This document shows, piece after piece, positions 32,926 through 41,589 of a stretch of 46,239 nucleotides of DNA; position 1 is the first letter of the stretch, and each line of letters opens with the position of its first letter. The notes under the pieces were generated by a model that ran no database searches, was not told where the DNA came from, and was given only the letters and a program-made list of their open reading frames with translations. Both the position numbers and the translations under genes were made by a program. The stretch comes from Bacteroidales bacterium UBA1219. Lineage in GTDB: Bacteria > Bacteroidota > Bacteroidia > Bacteroidales > P3. The stretch is taken from assembly GCA_002309295.1 (NCBI GenBank), contig DBXF01000029.1:42743-88981 (forward strand). Reading direction: 5' to 3'.

Positions 32926-34197
32926 ATGAAACGAGTAGCGGTACATACTTTAGGCTGTAAGCTGAACTTTTCCGAAAGTTCGGACATTGTGCGCCAGTTT
33001 GTGGAACGGGGTTTCGAAGTGGTTGATTTCCGCGACGTTGCGGATGTGTATATCATCAACACCTGCACCGTCACCTCCATTGCCGAAAAGAAATGCCGCA
33101 CCGCCATACATCAGGCCGTGGCCGCCAATCCCGACGCCATTGTTGCCGTGGTGGGCTGCTTTTCGCAAGTCAACCCGCAGGAAATTAGCAAGATAGAGGG
33201 CGTGGACATTATCCTTGGCAACGCCGACAAACACCGTCTGGCGGACTATGTGCTTAATTGCGGCAAGGACAAGTCGCTGCCCAAGACAGTGCTGCCCATG
33301 GGCGACGGCGACGAGTTTGTGGCAACCTTCTCCACCGGCGACCGCACACGCTCGTTTTTCAAGGTGCAGGACGGCTGCGACTATTTCTGCACCTACTGCG
33401 AGATTCCCTTCGCCCGCGGCCGTAGCCGCAGTCAGACCGTTGCCGAGACCGTTGCCAAGGCGCGCCAGATAGCCGCCACGGGAGTGAAAGAGATAGTGCT
33501 TACAGGTATCAACACCGGTGAGTTCGGCAAACAGCACGGCGAGACTTTCTTTCAGCTAATCAGGGAGTTGGATGGGGTGGAGGAGGTGAGCCGTTACCGA
33601 ATCTCGTCCATCGAGCCTAACCTGCTCACCGACGAGATGATAGACTTCATTGCCCAGTCACGGGCGTTTCTGCCACATTTCCACATACCCTTGCAGGCGG
33701 GCAGCAACGCCGTGTTGCAGCTGATGAAACGTCGTTACACCACCGAGCTGTACGCCGCACGGCTGCAGAAAATCAAGTCCGTGATGCCCGACGCCTGCAT
33801 CGCCGCCGACGTTATTGTGGGTTTCAACGGCGAGACCGACGAGGAATTCGACAATGCTTGCCGTTTCATCGAGTCGCTGCCCATCTCGTACCTGCATGTG
33901 TTCACCTACTCCGAGCGTCCACGCACAAGGGCGCTGGCCATGGAGGGCAAGGTGCCGGTGAACGTGCGTCGCGAGCGTAGCAAGGTGCTGCACGATATCT
34001 CCGACCGCAAAAAGGCCGAGTTTTACAAGGAGAACTACGGCACCACACACAAAGTGCTGTGGGAGAGCGACGTTCATGACGGTTTTATGCTCGGCTTCAC
34101 CGAAAATTACATCCGTGTAAAAACGCCCTACGACGAAAGCAAGGTTAATACCGTTGAAAATGTGGTTGTTACAGCGGACAACGTGGCGATGGAGTAG
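32926..34197 (+). CDS. mtaB: tRNA t6A37 methylthiotransferase MtaB
   Basis: This radical-SAM enzyme converts t6A to ms2t6A at position 37 of ANN-decoding tRNAs. The 423-residue protein has the N-terminal UPF0004 domain with three cluster cysteines (C11 in HTLGCKLN, C47 in NTCTVT, and the one in VVGCFSQ). The radical-SAM CxxxCxxC motif reads DGCDYFCTYCEIPFARG, followed by the MtaB-type RSRS. GINTGEFG and HIPLQAGSNAVLQLMKRRY follow, and a TRAM-like C-terminal domain completes it. The sequence fits MtaB better than MiaB or RimO because of the LGCKLN and EIPFARG segments. Confidence 0.94.
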   Translation: MKRVAVHTLGCKLNFSESSDIVRQFVERGFEVVDFRDVADVYIINTCTVTSIAEKKCRTAIHQAVAANPDAIVAVVGCFSQVNPQEISKIEGVDIILGNADKHRLADYVLNCGKDKSLPKTVLPMGDGDEFVATFSTGDRTRSFFKVQDGCDYFCTYCEIPFARGRSRSQTVAETVAKARQIAATGVKEIVLTGINTGEFGKQHGETFFQLIRELDGVEEVSRYRISSIEPNLLTDEMIDFIAQSRAFLPHFHIPLQAGSNAVLQLMKRRYTTELYAARLQKIKSVMPDACIAADVIVGFNGETDEEFDNACRFIESLPISYLHVFTYSERPRTRALAMEGKVPVNVRRERSKVLHDISDRKKAEFYKENYGTTHKVLWESDVHDGFMLGFTENYIRVKTPYDESKVNTVENVVVTADNVAME

Positions 34198-34297
34198 TAT
34201 TGAGTTCGGAATTCGGAAGTCGGAACTCGGAATCGGCTGGTGCGGGGCTTCGACGAGCTCAGCCACCGCACATAATCGAGATGGAATATTTGAGAGC

Positions 34298-34385
34298 GCG
34301 TGCCGCTGGCACGCCTATATATCTTTGTTACGACAAACCCCACACTTGCGTGTGGGGTTATTGAGAGTCGCTCTCTACGAGAGCG
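34298..34385. repeat. Triple-hairpin REP-like element
   Basis: Three perfect hairpins in a row: GCGTGCC-GCT-GGCACGC (34298-34314), AACCCCACAC-TTGC-GTGTGGGGTT (34336-34359) and CGCTCTC-TAC-GAGAGCG (34369-34385). It fills the spacer between the convergent mtaB and res genes. Upstream, near 34240-34270, is a further GC-rich inverted word (TGCGGGGCTTCGACGAGCTC, then AGCCACCGCA). Confidence 0.78.
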
Positions 34386-34424
34386 GTTGGTACATACATT
34401 GGATACAGTTATTTGATTTCCATA

Positions 34425-36449
34425 TTAGTTTAGCGAGTCTTCAAACGTCTTTTGGTCTATAGTTGTCTCAACCCCGTTCTCAAATTTGGATATTTTCCAC
34501 GTGCTACCATCTAATATAGGCAGATAGAAAATGTGGTTTGTTTTTTTTGAGCAGGCTTTATAACAACTTTTTAGGCTACGAACTTTCGTGTCGTATTCAT
34601 CCTCGTCGACATTCTGCGCTGCTGACTTGTTAACGCTTTTCACTTCGAAAATATGGATTCTGCCTTTTTTGTCTTTCATAACAAAATCGGGGTACGAGGA
34701 ATGTATGCCGTCGGAGAAATATTCGTATTTTATTTCGGAATTCAACGGGAAATTCTTGCCCCACAGGTATTTGTTGTCTTGCAAAAGGTTAGTTTGCCCT
34801 ATGCTGCTTTTCCGAATATCTTTCAGTACTTCGGCCCATTTCTTTTCGGCTTCGCTGTCGAAAGAAAACTCGTCTGTGATTTGGTCATCCTCTTTCCTAT
34901 ACCAAACCCAATCGTTGAGAGTAAGCGTTTTTTCAGTTTCGTTGTAACAACTGCCATACGGGAAACTTACTGGCTCGCAGACCTCCATACTTTTTTCATA
35001 ATCAGTTATGTAGGAGTAATATTTCTTCTTTATCTCGCCAATGTTTTCCACACACAAGCGCCATTTTTCGTAAGTGTCGGCATAATTGTAGCAAATATCT
35101 TGAATCTCGTTTTCGCTTTGCGAAAGAGTGCGGTGCATTTCGAAAATGCTACTTCCGGTTAGTTTTTCTTTTTTACCAGCAAGTATTGCCTTAACATCAA
35201 TATCGTTGTTAATTGTTTCGACTTTCAGTTTTGTTGGGGATACTCGTATTTCGTTTTCAATGCCATAATCACTAAACAAATTTACTTGTTTTGGCAGTCC
35301 CGCCTCTTTTGGCTTTATTCCCCATATCCATGCCGTGGAAGCCAAGTCTTGCGCGTCTTTAGGCAAGCGTTCAAAATCCAATAGGCGAGGGTTGCGACGG
35401 ACACGCCCCATAACTTGCTCATCCAATTGTTTGCTTTGGGTATCGCGCACCTGATAGAGCATACATGCGCGAGGAATGTCCCAGCCTTCGGAAATAACCA
35501 TCTTAAAAATTATAACCGAAATGCTCGATTCCTTGCCTTTCATATACTCTTTCCATTTCGAAACGGGCAGTTTGTTCAACCCCGAATCGTTAGTTTGGCA
35601 GCCTTTACCCGATTGGTCGCCTGTAATGTAAACCCATTTCAAATCCTGGTGTTTGGTGTTGTTGAGCGTAGGAAAAATGTTGTTTTTCAACTCATCTTCT
35701 GCCTTGTCCTTGTTGGAAATTTGGACAATGAAACATGGATTCACTTGCAGCTTATTGACATAATCCGTCTTGATTTCCTCAAATTTGTCGAGAGCCGTAT
35801 CGAGAGAATCGCTTTCTGGCTGAAATTCAACCTGTTTTATCAGTTTCGCATCCTCGGCATCGGAATTTAAAATCTCAACATCAGGCAGTTGCCGGCGCGA
35901 CAGTTTCGGTGTTGCCGAGAAATTGATAACCACAGAGAAATAACTGCCCAACTCATCAAGGTTGCTTGTGGCAATGTGGCACTCATCTTTTATCACATAA
36001 ATATATCTCCCTGCGGTACCCTTTTGCAAATTGCCAGTTATTTCTGACAAAAAATTGAGAAACGCACCTTCCTCCTTTAGTTTGCTTCTGTCCTTGTACA
36101 AATCGCGTGGCAGAACATATACATTATGGTCGGTTGGAATGAATATGGAACCTTCGCCACTTGTTTCCGAGTTTATCAAATAGGGATTTAGGTGAGTGAA
36201 AGTACCATTGTCACGCAACGCACAAAACGAATTGAAGTTTTGCTCCGCCAACTCGCTCTTTGAAAGCGACGAGACCAAGAAAACCACATTGTTTTGTGCG
36301 GCAAGAATGCGATTCATAAAATCTGCCATCATATAGGTCTTGCCGCTGCCTGTCGGGGCTTTCACAGTGTATTCCTTTTTGCCACCTGCAAGCATTGCCA
36401 CCATCAGCCGTACCGCTCTGTTTTGTAGATCTTTAGCTTCCTGCAACAT
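34425..36449 (-). CDS. res: Type III restriction endonuclease subunit (compact Res)
   Basis: This 674-residue protein is the helicase-nuclease of a type III RM system. Walker A is APTGSGKT (31-38), the DExH box is DECH (155-158), motif III is SAT (178-180), and later helicase motifs are ISEGWDIPRA and QVMGRVRRNP. A PD-(D/E)xK nuclease site lies near the C-terminus: D588 in YPDFV and E602-V-K604 in FEVKS. It is considerably shorter than enzymes such as EcoP15I Res (about 970 residues), yet all key motifs are present, so it looks compact rather than broken. It starts 3 bp after mod on the same strand. Composition is AT-rich compared with mtaB. Confidence 0.9.
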   Translation of the reverse strand: MLQEAKDLQNRAVRLMVAMLAGGKKEYTVKAPTGSGKTYMMADFMNRILAAQNNVVFLVSSLSKSELAEQNFNSFCALRDNGTFTHLNPYLINSETSGEGSIFIPTDHNVYVLPRDLYKDRSKLKEEGAFLNFLSEITGNLQKGTAGRYIYVIKDECHIATSNLDELGSYFSVVINFSATPKLSRRQLPDVEILNSDAEDAKLIKQVEFQPESDSLDTALDKFEEIKTDYVNKLQVNPCFIVQISNKDKAEDELKNNIFPTLNNTKHQDLKWVYITGDQSGKGCQTNDSGLNKLPVSKWKEYMKGKESSISVIIFKMVISEGWDIPRACMLYQVRDTQSKQLDEQVMGRVRRNPRLLDFERLPKDAQDLASTAWIWGIKPKEAGLPKQVNLFSDYGIENEIRVSPTKLKVETINNDIDVKAILAGKKEKLTGSSIFEMHRTLSQSENEIQDICYNYADTYEKWRLCVENIGEIKKKYYSYITDYEKSMEVCEPVSFPYGSCYNETEKTLTLNDWVWYRKEDDQITDEFSFDSEAEKKWAEVLKDIRKSSIGQTNLLQDNKYLWGKNFPLNSEIKYEYFSDGIHSSYPDFVMKDKKGRIHIFEVKSVNKSAAQNVDEDEYDTKVRSLKSCYKACSKKTNHIFYLPILDGSTWKISKFENGVETTIDQKTFEDSLN

Positions 36450-36452
36450 GGC

Positions 36453-38099
36453 TTATTCCTCCCCCTCAGTTCGTTTTAACCATTCTTCATCGTTTTCTAC
36501 ATACTTTTGCGTCTTGTCGAAGTTGCCGCATACCCAATCTATTTTCTCTTTAATGGTTGCGAATTTCTCTTTGCCGTAGAGCGTTTCGTCAATCACATCA
36601 AACGGTGTTTTGCATTTTGTCCACTCAAAATTTGAAACGCTTTCTATTTCATAAACATCAAGGTTACCGCCGTATGGTTTGTTTTTCTTAGCCCACTCAA
36701 AGTCTTTTGTGCCGTCGTAGCATTCACCCGTCATAATGCGTTTTAGACGTTTGGAGGTAACATCATAAGCGATACCATTTGGCGTGGTGTCAGTCTTTTC
36801 GTTGAGTTGGCAAAGAATAAATGTTCGGTTGCCTTCGGGAGTTATATCATTGAGTAAATCGCCATCTTTTTCTTCTCTTCGATTTAATTCAAGAACGGCA
36901 TGACCTGTTGTTCCACTACCTGCAAAAAAGTCAAGAATGAAAGCATCTTTTTTAATATATGTTACCATATTTACTAAATAAGATATAAGAGAAGTCGGTT
37001 TGGGATAATCAAAAGATAATCCCAGCTGGATAAATTCATCACTTGCTTCGGTGTTTGTTTGTACGCCACACTCTTCTTTAGAAATTAAATCAGATGGTGC
37101 TATAAAAGAGTTGGATAAATCATTTTTAACAGTATAAAAAGTAGAAAGACTTTTTTTTACAACAAATTGATTCCCTTGATTAATATATTCATCTATTTTA
37201 TTTTGTCCCCAAGCAGAACATGCTTTAATGCTAAAAGCATTTTTATTTACTCCATTTTCTATATCAATATCATCTAGCAATTCTACTTTATATTTATCAC
37301 TATACATCCCTTTCTTAAATGAATTTGGGATGATAACACTTTTTTCTTTAAATATTAACGTCTGTTGCTTATTGGGGTTGTGCCATAGTGGTCCCATATT
37401 ATTGTAAGACGGCTTTCCAAATAAATATACCTTATCTTTTTTCTTGTATGCTAATACATATTCATATTTCATTCTTATTGAGTCTGTCAAACTCGGAGAT
37501 TTTGCCACTTTATTCCATTTAAATTGTCCCAGAAAGCATTTTTCTCCCATCACTTCATCAAACAAGCATTTCACATACGCTTGGTTCTTATCGTCAATGG
37601 AGCAGAAAATCACTCCGCTATCCGATAGCAATTGTTTTGCAAGTGTCAAACGTGGATAGAGCATTGAAAGAAGGTTGTCGCGTGTGATAGCGTTGTTATA
37701 ATTGGTGGCGGCAAATTCGCCCATACTGTCCTTTCCGTAAGGTGGGTCTATGTAAATTACATCAATCATTCCTTTGTACTGAATCAGAAGATTTTGCAAA
37801 GCCTCGTAATTGTCGCCAATAATCAGTTTGTGCGTAGGCTTGCTGTCGTCGGTATGGAACGATAGTTTTTCGTTCTTTTTGAAATACTTAATGGTTTCTC
37901 CCATCTTTTCCAACCGCTTGTCGAAATGTAGCCCTGTCCGTTTGTAGGTGGTACCAAGCGCCGCAATGTTTATGGCTTCGTCGAGCGTACCGGCGTTTTT
38001 AATGAGTTTGATAAGCAAGTCGGCGTTGCTTTGTTCAAGGATTTTGTCCGAGACACGTTTTTCTATCTCGGCAATTAGAGATTCTTTTGTTGCATCCAT
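36453..38099 (-). CDS. mod: Type III DNA N6-adenine methyltransferase (Mod)
   Basis: This 548-residue beta-class methyltransferase has the catalytic DPPY at 118-121 before the AdoMet-binding FAGSG at 392-396. The roughly 270 residues between them form the target-recognition region. It methylates the recognition sequence and is needed for cleavage by Res. The recognition region (around 36960-37500) is more AT-rich than the flanking catalytic parts, as when specificity domains are exchanged. It is the first gene of mod-res, with a possible promoter at 38425-38459. The long leader of about 300 bp before the start is unusual. Confidence 0.93.
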   Translation of the reverse strand: MDATKESLIAEIEKRVSDKILEQSNADLLIKLIKNAGTLDEAINIAALGTTYKRTGLHFDKRLEKMGETIKYFKKNEKLSFHTDDSKPTHKLIIGDNYEALQNLLIQYKGMIDVIYIDPPYGKDSMGEFAATNYNNAITRDNLLSMLYPRLTLAKQLLSDSGVIFCSIDDKNQAYVKCLFDEVMGEKCFLGQFKWNKVAKSPSLTDSIRMKYEYVLAYKKKDKVYLFGKPSYNNMGPLWHNPNKQQTLIFKEKSVIIPNSFKKGMYSDKYKVELLDDIDIENGVNKNAFSIKACSAWGQNKIDEYINQGNQFVVKKSLSTFYTVKNDLSNSFIAPSDLISKEECGVQTNTEASDEFIQLGLSFDYPKPTSLISYLVNMVTYIKKDAFILDFFAGSGTTGHAVLELNRREEKDGDLLNDITPEGNRTFILCQLNEKTDTTPNGIAYDVTSKRLKRIMTGECYDGTKDFEWAKKNKPYGGNLDVYEIESVSNFEWTKCKTPFDVIDETLYGKEKFATIKEKIDWVCGNFDKTQKYVENDEEWLKRTEGEE

Positions 38100-38424
38100 A
38101 ATTTCCGTGCGTTTATGATAGCGGCTGGAACTATTTTCAAGGACAACAGGCTGGCAAATATCTCTCGGATGGATGCAAAAAGTACGACATGAACATCGCT
38201 TATTGCTTCCGAGGCATTTGCCGGCGCCTGTTCACCCAACAAGTTCTGTCCATGCCGTAGCACGGACGTTTGAACTTATTCTCAAGTGAACTTCTTCTAA
38301 TCGGCAAATTTTCGGAATGTCTTGAATAAATCGCAAACGCTATGGTTTATATTATATGTTTAACTTTTTGTCGTTCTGTTGTTTACATGTTTTATTTTTG
38401 TATTGTTTTTGAATTATTGTTCTG

Positions 38425-38459
38425 CAAATATACGATTTTTTCAGGAATTAGTGGTCAAA
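38425..38459 (-). promoter_or_regulatory. Possible promoter of mod-res
   Basis: On the minus strand TATATTTG (38432-38425) is a perfect -7 box, with TTTG at 38459-38456, 23 bp upstream. It would give a leader of about 320 nt before mod. Confidence 0.5.
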
Positions 38460-38589
38460 GGAGAGAGGTCGTTTGTTCATTGTACATTGTCAATTGTACA
38501 TTGAAATTGAAACCTGCTGAAATGCATAAAATTAATCTCGTTTGAGCAATTTTCGTTAATGAAACTTGCTCAAATCCACCTCAAAAACA

Positions 38590-38684
38590 TCTGTGTTTAT
38601 CTGTGCAATCCGTGGTCGTTTTTTGAACACTAATAACACGAATCATACGAATAAAATTGTGCCTATCCGTGCAAATCGTGGTTG
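38590..38684. repeat. Two copies of a TGTGCAATCCGTGGT-type word
   Basis: ATCTGTGCAATCCGTGGTCG near 38599 and ATCCGTGCAAATCGTGGTTG near 38667 are near-copies separated by about 70 bp, with ACACGAATCATACGAATAA between them. Such words are dispersed in many Bacteroidota spacers. Confidence 0.6.
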
Positions 38685-38698
38685 TTTCTGCTGTTGCA

Positions 38699-38730
38699 TT
38701 TGCAAATCTCCGAAAAAAATAGTACATTTG
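38699..38730 (+). promoter_or_regulatory. Promoter of ansA-hldA operon
   Basis: TTTG (38699-38702) and TACATTTG (38723-38730) with 20 bp between them: a textbook Bacteroidota promoter, 55 bp before the ansA start. Confidence 0.82.
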
Positions 38731-38785
38731 CAAAGCGTTTAATACGCGGTAATTGATGTTAAAAGCGTAAAAGTCAGATAGATAT

Positions 38786-39796
38786 ATGAATAACGCCGTT
38801 TTGATGATATATACGGGAGGCACTATTGGCATGGTGCAGAACGAGCAGGGGGTGCTGCAACCCTTTGAGCTTGACCGCATTAGCGATGCCGTGCCTCTGC
38901 TCAAGAAAGTCTCCTACCGCATCGACTCCTGCCAGCTGAAACCCATTATCGACTCATCGAACATGTGTGCGGAAGTGTGGGTGGATATAGTGCAAATTAT
39001 TGAAAGAGAATATGATAAGTACGACGGTTTTGTAATTCTCCACGGCACCGACACCATGGCCTACACCGCCTCGGCATTGAGTTTCATGCTCGAAAACCTC
39101 GGCAAACCCGTGGTGCTAACGGGTTCACAGCTGCCTCTGGGCATGCTCCGCAGCGACGGCCGTGGCAATATCGTTGGAGCCTTGGAGATAGCCTCCGCCC
39201 AGAAACTGAATGTCCCCGAAGTGTCGATTTTCTTCGAGGACAAGCTCTTCCGCGGCAACCGAAGCACCAAAATCAGCGCGCAGAATTTCGACGCTTTCTC
39301 CTCGTTCAACTACCCGCCGCTGGCCATGGCAGGCATCGACATCAGCTACAACAAACATCTGGTGTTCTATCCCGAAAGCACTGATTTTAAGGTAAATAAA
39401 AACCTCAACACCAACGTTGCCATACTCACCCTGTTCCCCGGAATTACCCCTAAATTCGTCAATTCCGTTCTGGAAACGCCTGACTTGGAGGGCGTTGTAC
39501 TTTCGTCGTACGGCTCGGGCAACGCTCCCACCGAGGACTGGTTTATCGATGCTTTTCAGCGTGCCGCCGACAGGGGAATCGTGATTTACGACGTAACCCA
39601 GTGTAAATCAGGCACTGTGCGTATCGGGCTCTACGCCACCAGCCTCGACTTGGGACGTATCGGCGTGGTGAGCGGCTACGACATTACTCTTGAAGCTGCC
39701 ATTACAAAACTGATGTATCTGCTTGGAAACTACAAAGATAGGGATACCATCCGCAAGATGTTGACACAATCACTAAGAGGGGAGATAACTGTATGA
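38786..39796 (+). CDS. ansA: Type I (cytoplasmic) L-asparaginase
   Basis: This enzyme hydrolyses asparagine to aspartate and ammonia. The 336-residue protein has both threonine motifs of the family: YTGGTIGM with the nucleophile T13, and HGTDTMAYTASALSFM with T88-D89. There is no signal peptide, in keeping with the cytoplasmic type I enzyme. Its end overlaps the heptose kinase start by 4 bp (ATGA), so they are translationally coupled although metabolically unrelated. A strong promoter precedes it. Confidence 0.95.
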   Translation: MNNAVLMIYTGGTIGMVQNEQGVLQPFELDRISDAVPLLKKVSYRIDSCQLKPIIDSSNMCAEVWVDIVQIIEREYDKYDGFVILHGTDTMAYTASALSFMLENLGKPVVLTGSQLPLGMLRSDGRGNIVGALEIASAQKLNVPEVSIFFEDKLFRGNRSTKISAQNFDAFSSFNYPPLAMAGIDISYNKHLVFYPESTDFKVNKNLNTNVAILTLFPGITPKFVNSVLETPDLEGVVLSSYGSGNAPTEDWFIDAFQRAADRGIVIYDVTQCKSGTVRIGLYATSLDLGRIGVVSGYDITLEAAITKLMYLLGNYKDRDTIRKMLTQSLRGEITV

Positions 39797-40800
39797 GTAT
39801 GAACGATTTCGAAAAGTTTAAGTCGCAGCTCGGCACGCAGAATGTGCTTATCGTGGGCGATGTGATGATCGACGCTTATCTCTGGGGAGGCGTGGACCGT
39901 ATCTCGCCCGAGGCTCCCGTGCCTGTGGTGGCCGAAACGCGTCGCGAAAACCGTCTGGGCGGTGCCGCCAACGTGGCTCTGAACATCCGTGCCTTGGGTG
40001 CCAACCCCATCCTTTGCACCGTTTTGGGCGACGACGCCAAAAGTCACGACTTCGAGGCGATGATGGACAAAGCGGATATGTCCTCCGAAGGCATACTGAC
40101 CTCCGCAACACGCATAACCACAGTAAAATACCGCATTATCGGCAACAATACCCAGTTGCTGCGTGTGGACAAAGAGATAACCGACCCGCTGTCGGCGGAA
40201 GATGAGCAACGACTTATCGAAAAAGTCGCCAACTTACTCGAAACCAAGGCGATAAACGCCATTGTGTTTCAGGACTACGACAAAGGTTGCATCACTCCGC
40301 GAGTTATTGCCGAAATCACCGCCATGGCGAAAGCCCGCAACATACCCACCACCGTGGACCCGAAACATCGCAACTTTTTGAATTTCAAAAATGTAACCCT
40401 CTTCAAACCCAACCTGAAAGAGCTCTCCGAAGGTCTTGGCGTGGATGCGAAAAACGCCGACATTGACACGCTCCGCTCCGCTGCCGAGCGTCTGCATGAA
40501 ACACAACGGATCGACATTGTGTTTATTACCCTGTCGGAACGAGGCGCTTTTATTGCCGATTTCAGAGGGGGCAAGGCCGAGACGGTTTTGGTGCCTGCTC
40601 ACCTGCGCAAAATTTCCGACGTGTCGGGGGCGGGCGATACTGTGATAAGTGTGGCAACACTTTGTCTGTCAATGGGTTTGCCGATAGGGACATTGCTCAA
40701 CTACTCCAACCTTGCCGGCGGCATTGTGTGCGAGACGGTGGGTGTGGTGCCTATCGACCGCCAACGTCTGTTCGACGAGATACAACGTCTTTACTGCTAA
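39793..40800 (+). CDS. hldA: D-glycero-beta-D-manno-heptose-7-phosphate kinase (RfaE1/HldE N-terminal type)
   Basis: This 335-residue PfkB/ribokinase-fold kinase has the substrate-side motifs DVMIDAYLWGGVDRISPEAP and RLGGAANVALNI and the catalytic ATP-site motif SGAGDTVISV near the C-terminus. The sequence agrees with the kinase half of HldE, which phosphorylates heptose 7-phosphate to the 1,7-bisphosphate during ADP-heptose synthesis for lipopolysaccharide. The adenylyltransferase half is absent, so it would be a separate gene elsewhere. The HAD phosphatase at 8143-8694 may take the following step. It overlaps ansA by 4 bp. Confidence 0.88.
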   Translation: MSMNDFEKFKSQLGTQNVLIVGDVMIDAYLWGGVDRISPEAPVPVVAETRRENRLGGAANVALNIRALGANPILCTVLGDDAKSHDFEAMMDKADMSSEGILTSATRITTVKYRIIGNNTQLLRVDKEITDPLSAEDEQRLIEKVANLLETKAINAIVFQDYDKGCITPRVIAEITAMAKARNIPTTVDPKHRNFLNFKNVTLFKPNLKELSEGLGVDAKNADIDTLRSAAERLHETQRIDIVFITLSERGAFIADFRGGKAETVLVPAHLRKISDVSGAGDTVISVATLCLSMGLPIGTLLNYSNLAGGIVCETVGVVPIDRQRLFDEIQRLYC

Positions 40801-40820
40801 CTACTTAACCGAAACTGCCG

Positions 40821-41573
40821 ATGTCGATGATTTTTGCATTTCTGCTTATAATTTTTGGCGTACTGCTCTGTGGCACACCGCTTTTCGCCAAAAAGAGCAT
40901 TCCGCCCAAGGTGGTGGACTTGGTATCCACTTTCGGGGCAGCGTTTTTGTTTGCCGTCTGTTTTTTGCATTTGGTGCCGCATGTCTTTGAAAACGAGCAC
41001 GAAAGCCTCTTTTCCGCTCTGCGTCCCGGCATCTGGGTGCTGGCGGGTTTCCTTATCCAGCTGTTGCTCGAAATCCTTACCCGCGGCGTGGAGCACGGCC
41101 ACAACCACGCACAATGCTGTGCGGAGTCCGAAGAGCATCATCACCATCATGTGCACCCCATAACCGGCTTATTGATAGGACTTTCGCTGCATTCCTTTAT
41201 GGAAGGTATGCCGTTGGTGACAGCTTCCGGACAGTTGCAGGCTGGCTTGCTTACGGGTATAGTGCTGCACAATATCCCCATCGCCTTAGTGCTTGTAACA
41301 CTGTTTCTTAACAACGGCTACAGCGTGGCAAAATCCTATCTGCTGCTGCTCGTTTTTGCAGTGATGACGCCGCTCGGCTCGTTGTTCAACCATTTTATGA
41401 TTGCCCCCGCCGGCAATTTCGAACAGCCCGTGATGGGACTTGTGGTGGGTATCCTGCTGCACGTCTCCATCAGCATTTTGTTCAACCACGATGTCGGCAA
41501 AAAGTCGAAACTCAAGTTTTTCCTCATTGTTCTGGCCTTTGTTTTGGCTTACCTAATACCCGATTGCCATTGA
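40821..41573 (+). CDS. ZIP family metal transporter
   Basis: This 250-residue membrane protein has about eight hydrophobic segments. A histidine-rich cytoplasmic loop (EHGHNHAQCC and EEHHHHHVHP) lies between helices 3 and 4. The ZIP signature follows: LSLHSFMEGMPLV with the His/Glu pair in helix 4 and GIVLHNIPIALVLVTL in helix 5. It most likely imports zinc or another divalent metal. It starts 20 bp after hldA and ends 16 bp before the glycosyltransferase gene. A second ATG two codons downstream is an equally good start. Confidence 0.9.
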   Translation: MSMIFAFLLIIFGVLLCGTPLFAKKSIPPKVVDLVSTFGAAFLFAVCFLHLVPHVFENEHESLFSALRPGIWVLAGFLIQLLLEILTRGVEHGHNHAQCCAESEEHHHHHVHPITGLLIGLSLHSFMEGMPLVTASGQLQAGLLTGIVLHNIPIALVLVTLFLNNGYSVAKSYLLLLVFAVMTPLGSLFNHFMIAPAGNFEQPVMGLVVGILLHVSISILFNHDVGKKSKLKFFLIVLAFVLAYLIPDCH

Positions 41574-41589
41574 TAAAATTCTGACTGCC

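Larger units (their letters stand above)
38100..38785. other. 686-bp intergenic region between divergent mod and ansA
   Basis: From left to right: an unexplained moderately GC-rich stretch (38100-38270), AT-rich DNA with a minus-strand promoter (38425-38459), the word pair ATTGTACATTGTCAATTGTACATTG (38478 on), two copies of a TCTGTGCAATCCGTGGT-like word (38590 and 38666), and the ansA promoter (38699-38730). Short open frames here have no recognisable protein content. Confidence 0.6.

Noticed and set aside
38075..38263. 62-codon minus-strand frame overlapping the mod start, considered as an RM controller
   Set aside because: No helix-turn-helix pattern and it overlaps mod in another frame.
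38342..38545. 67-codon plus-strand frame upstream of ansA
   Set aside because: It runs through promoter-like and word-repeat DNA and has no recognisable features.
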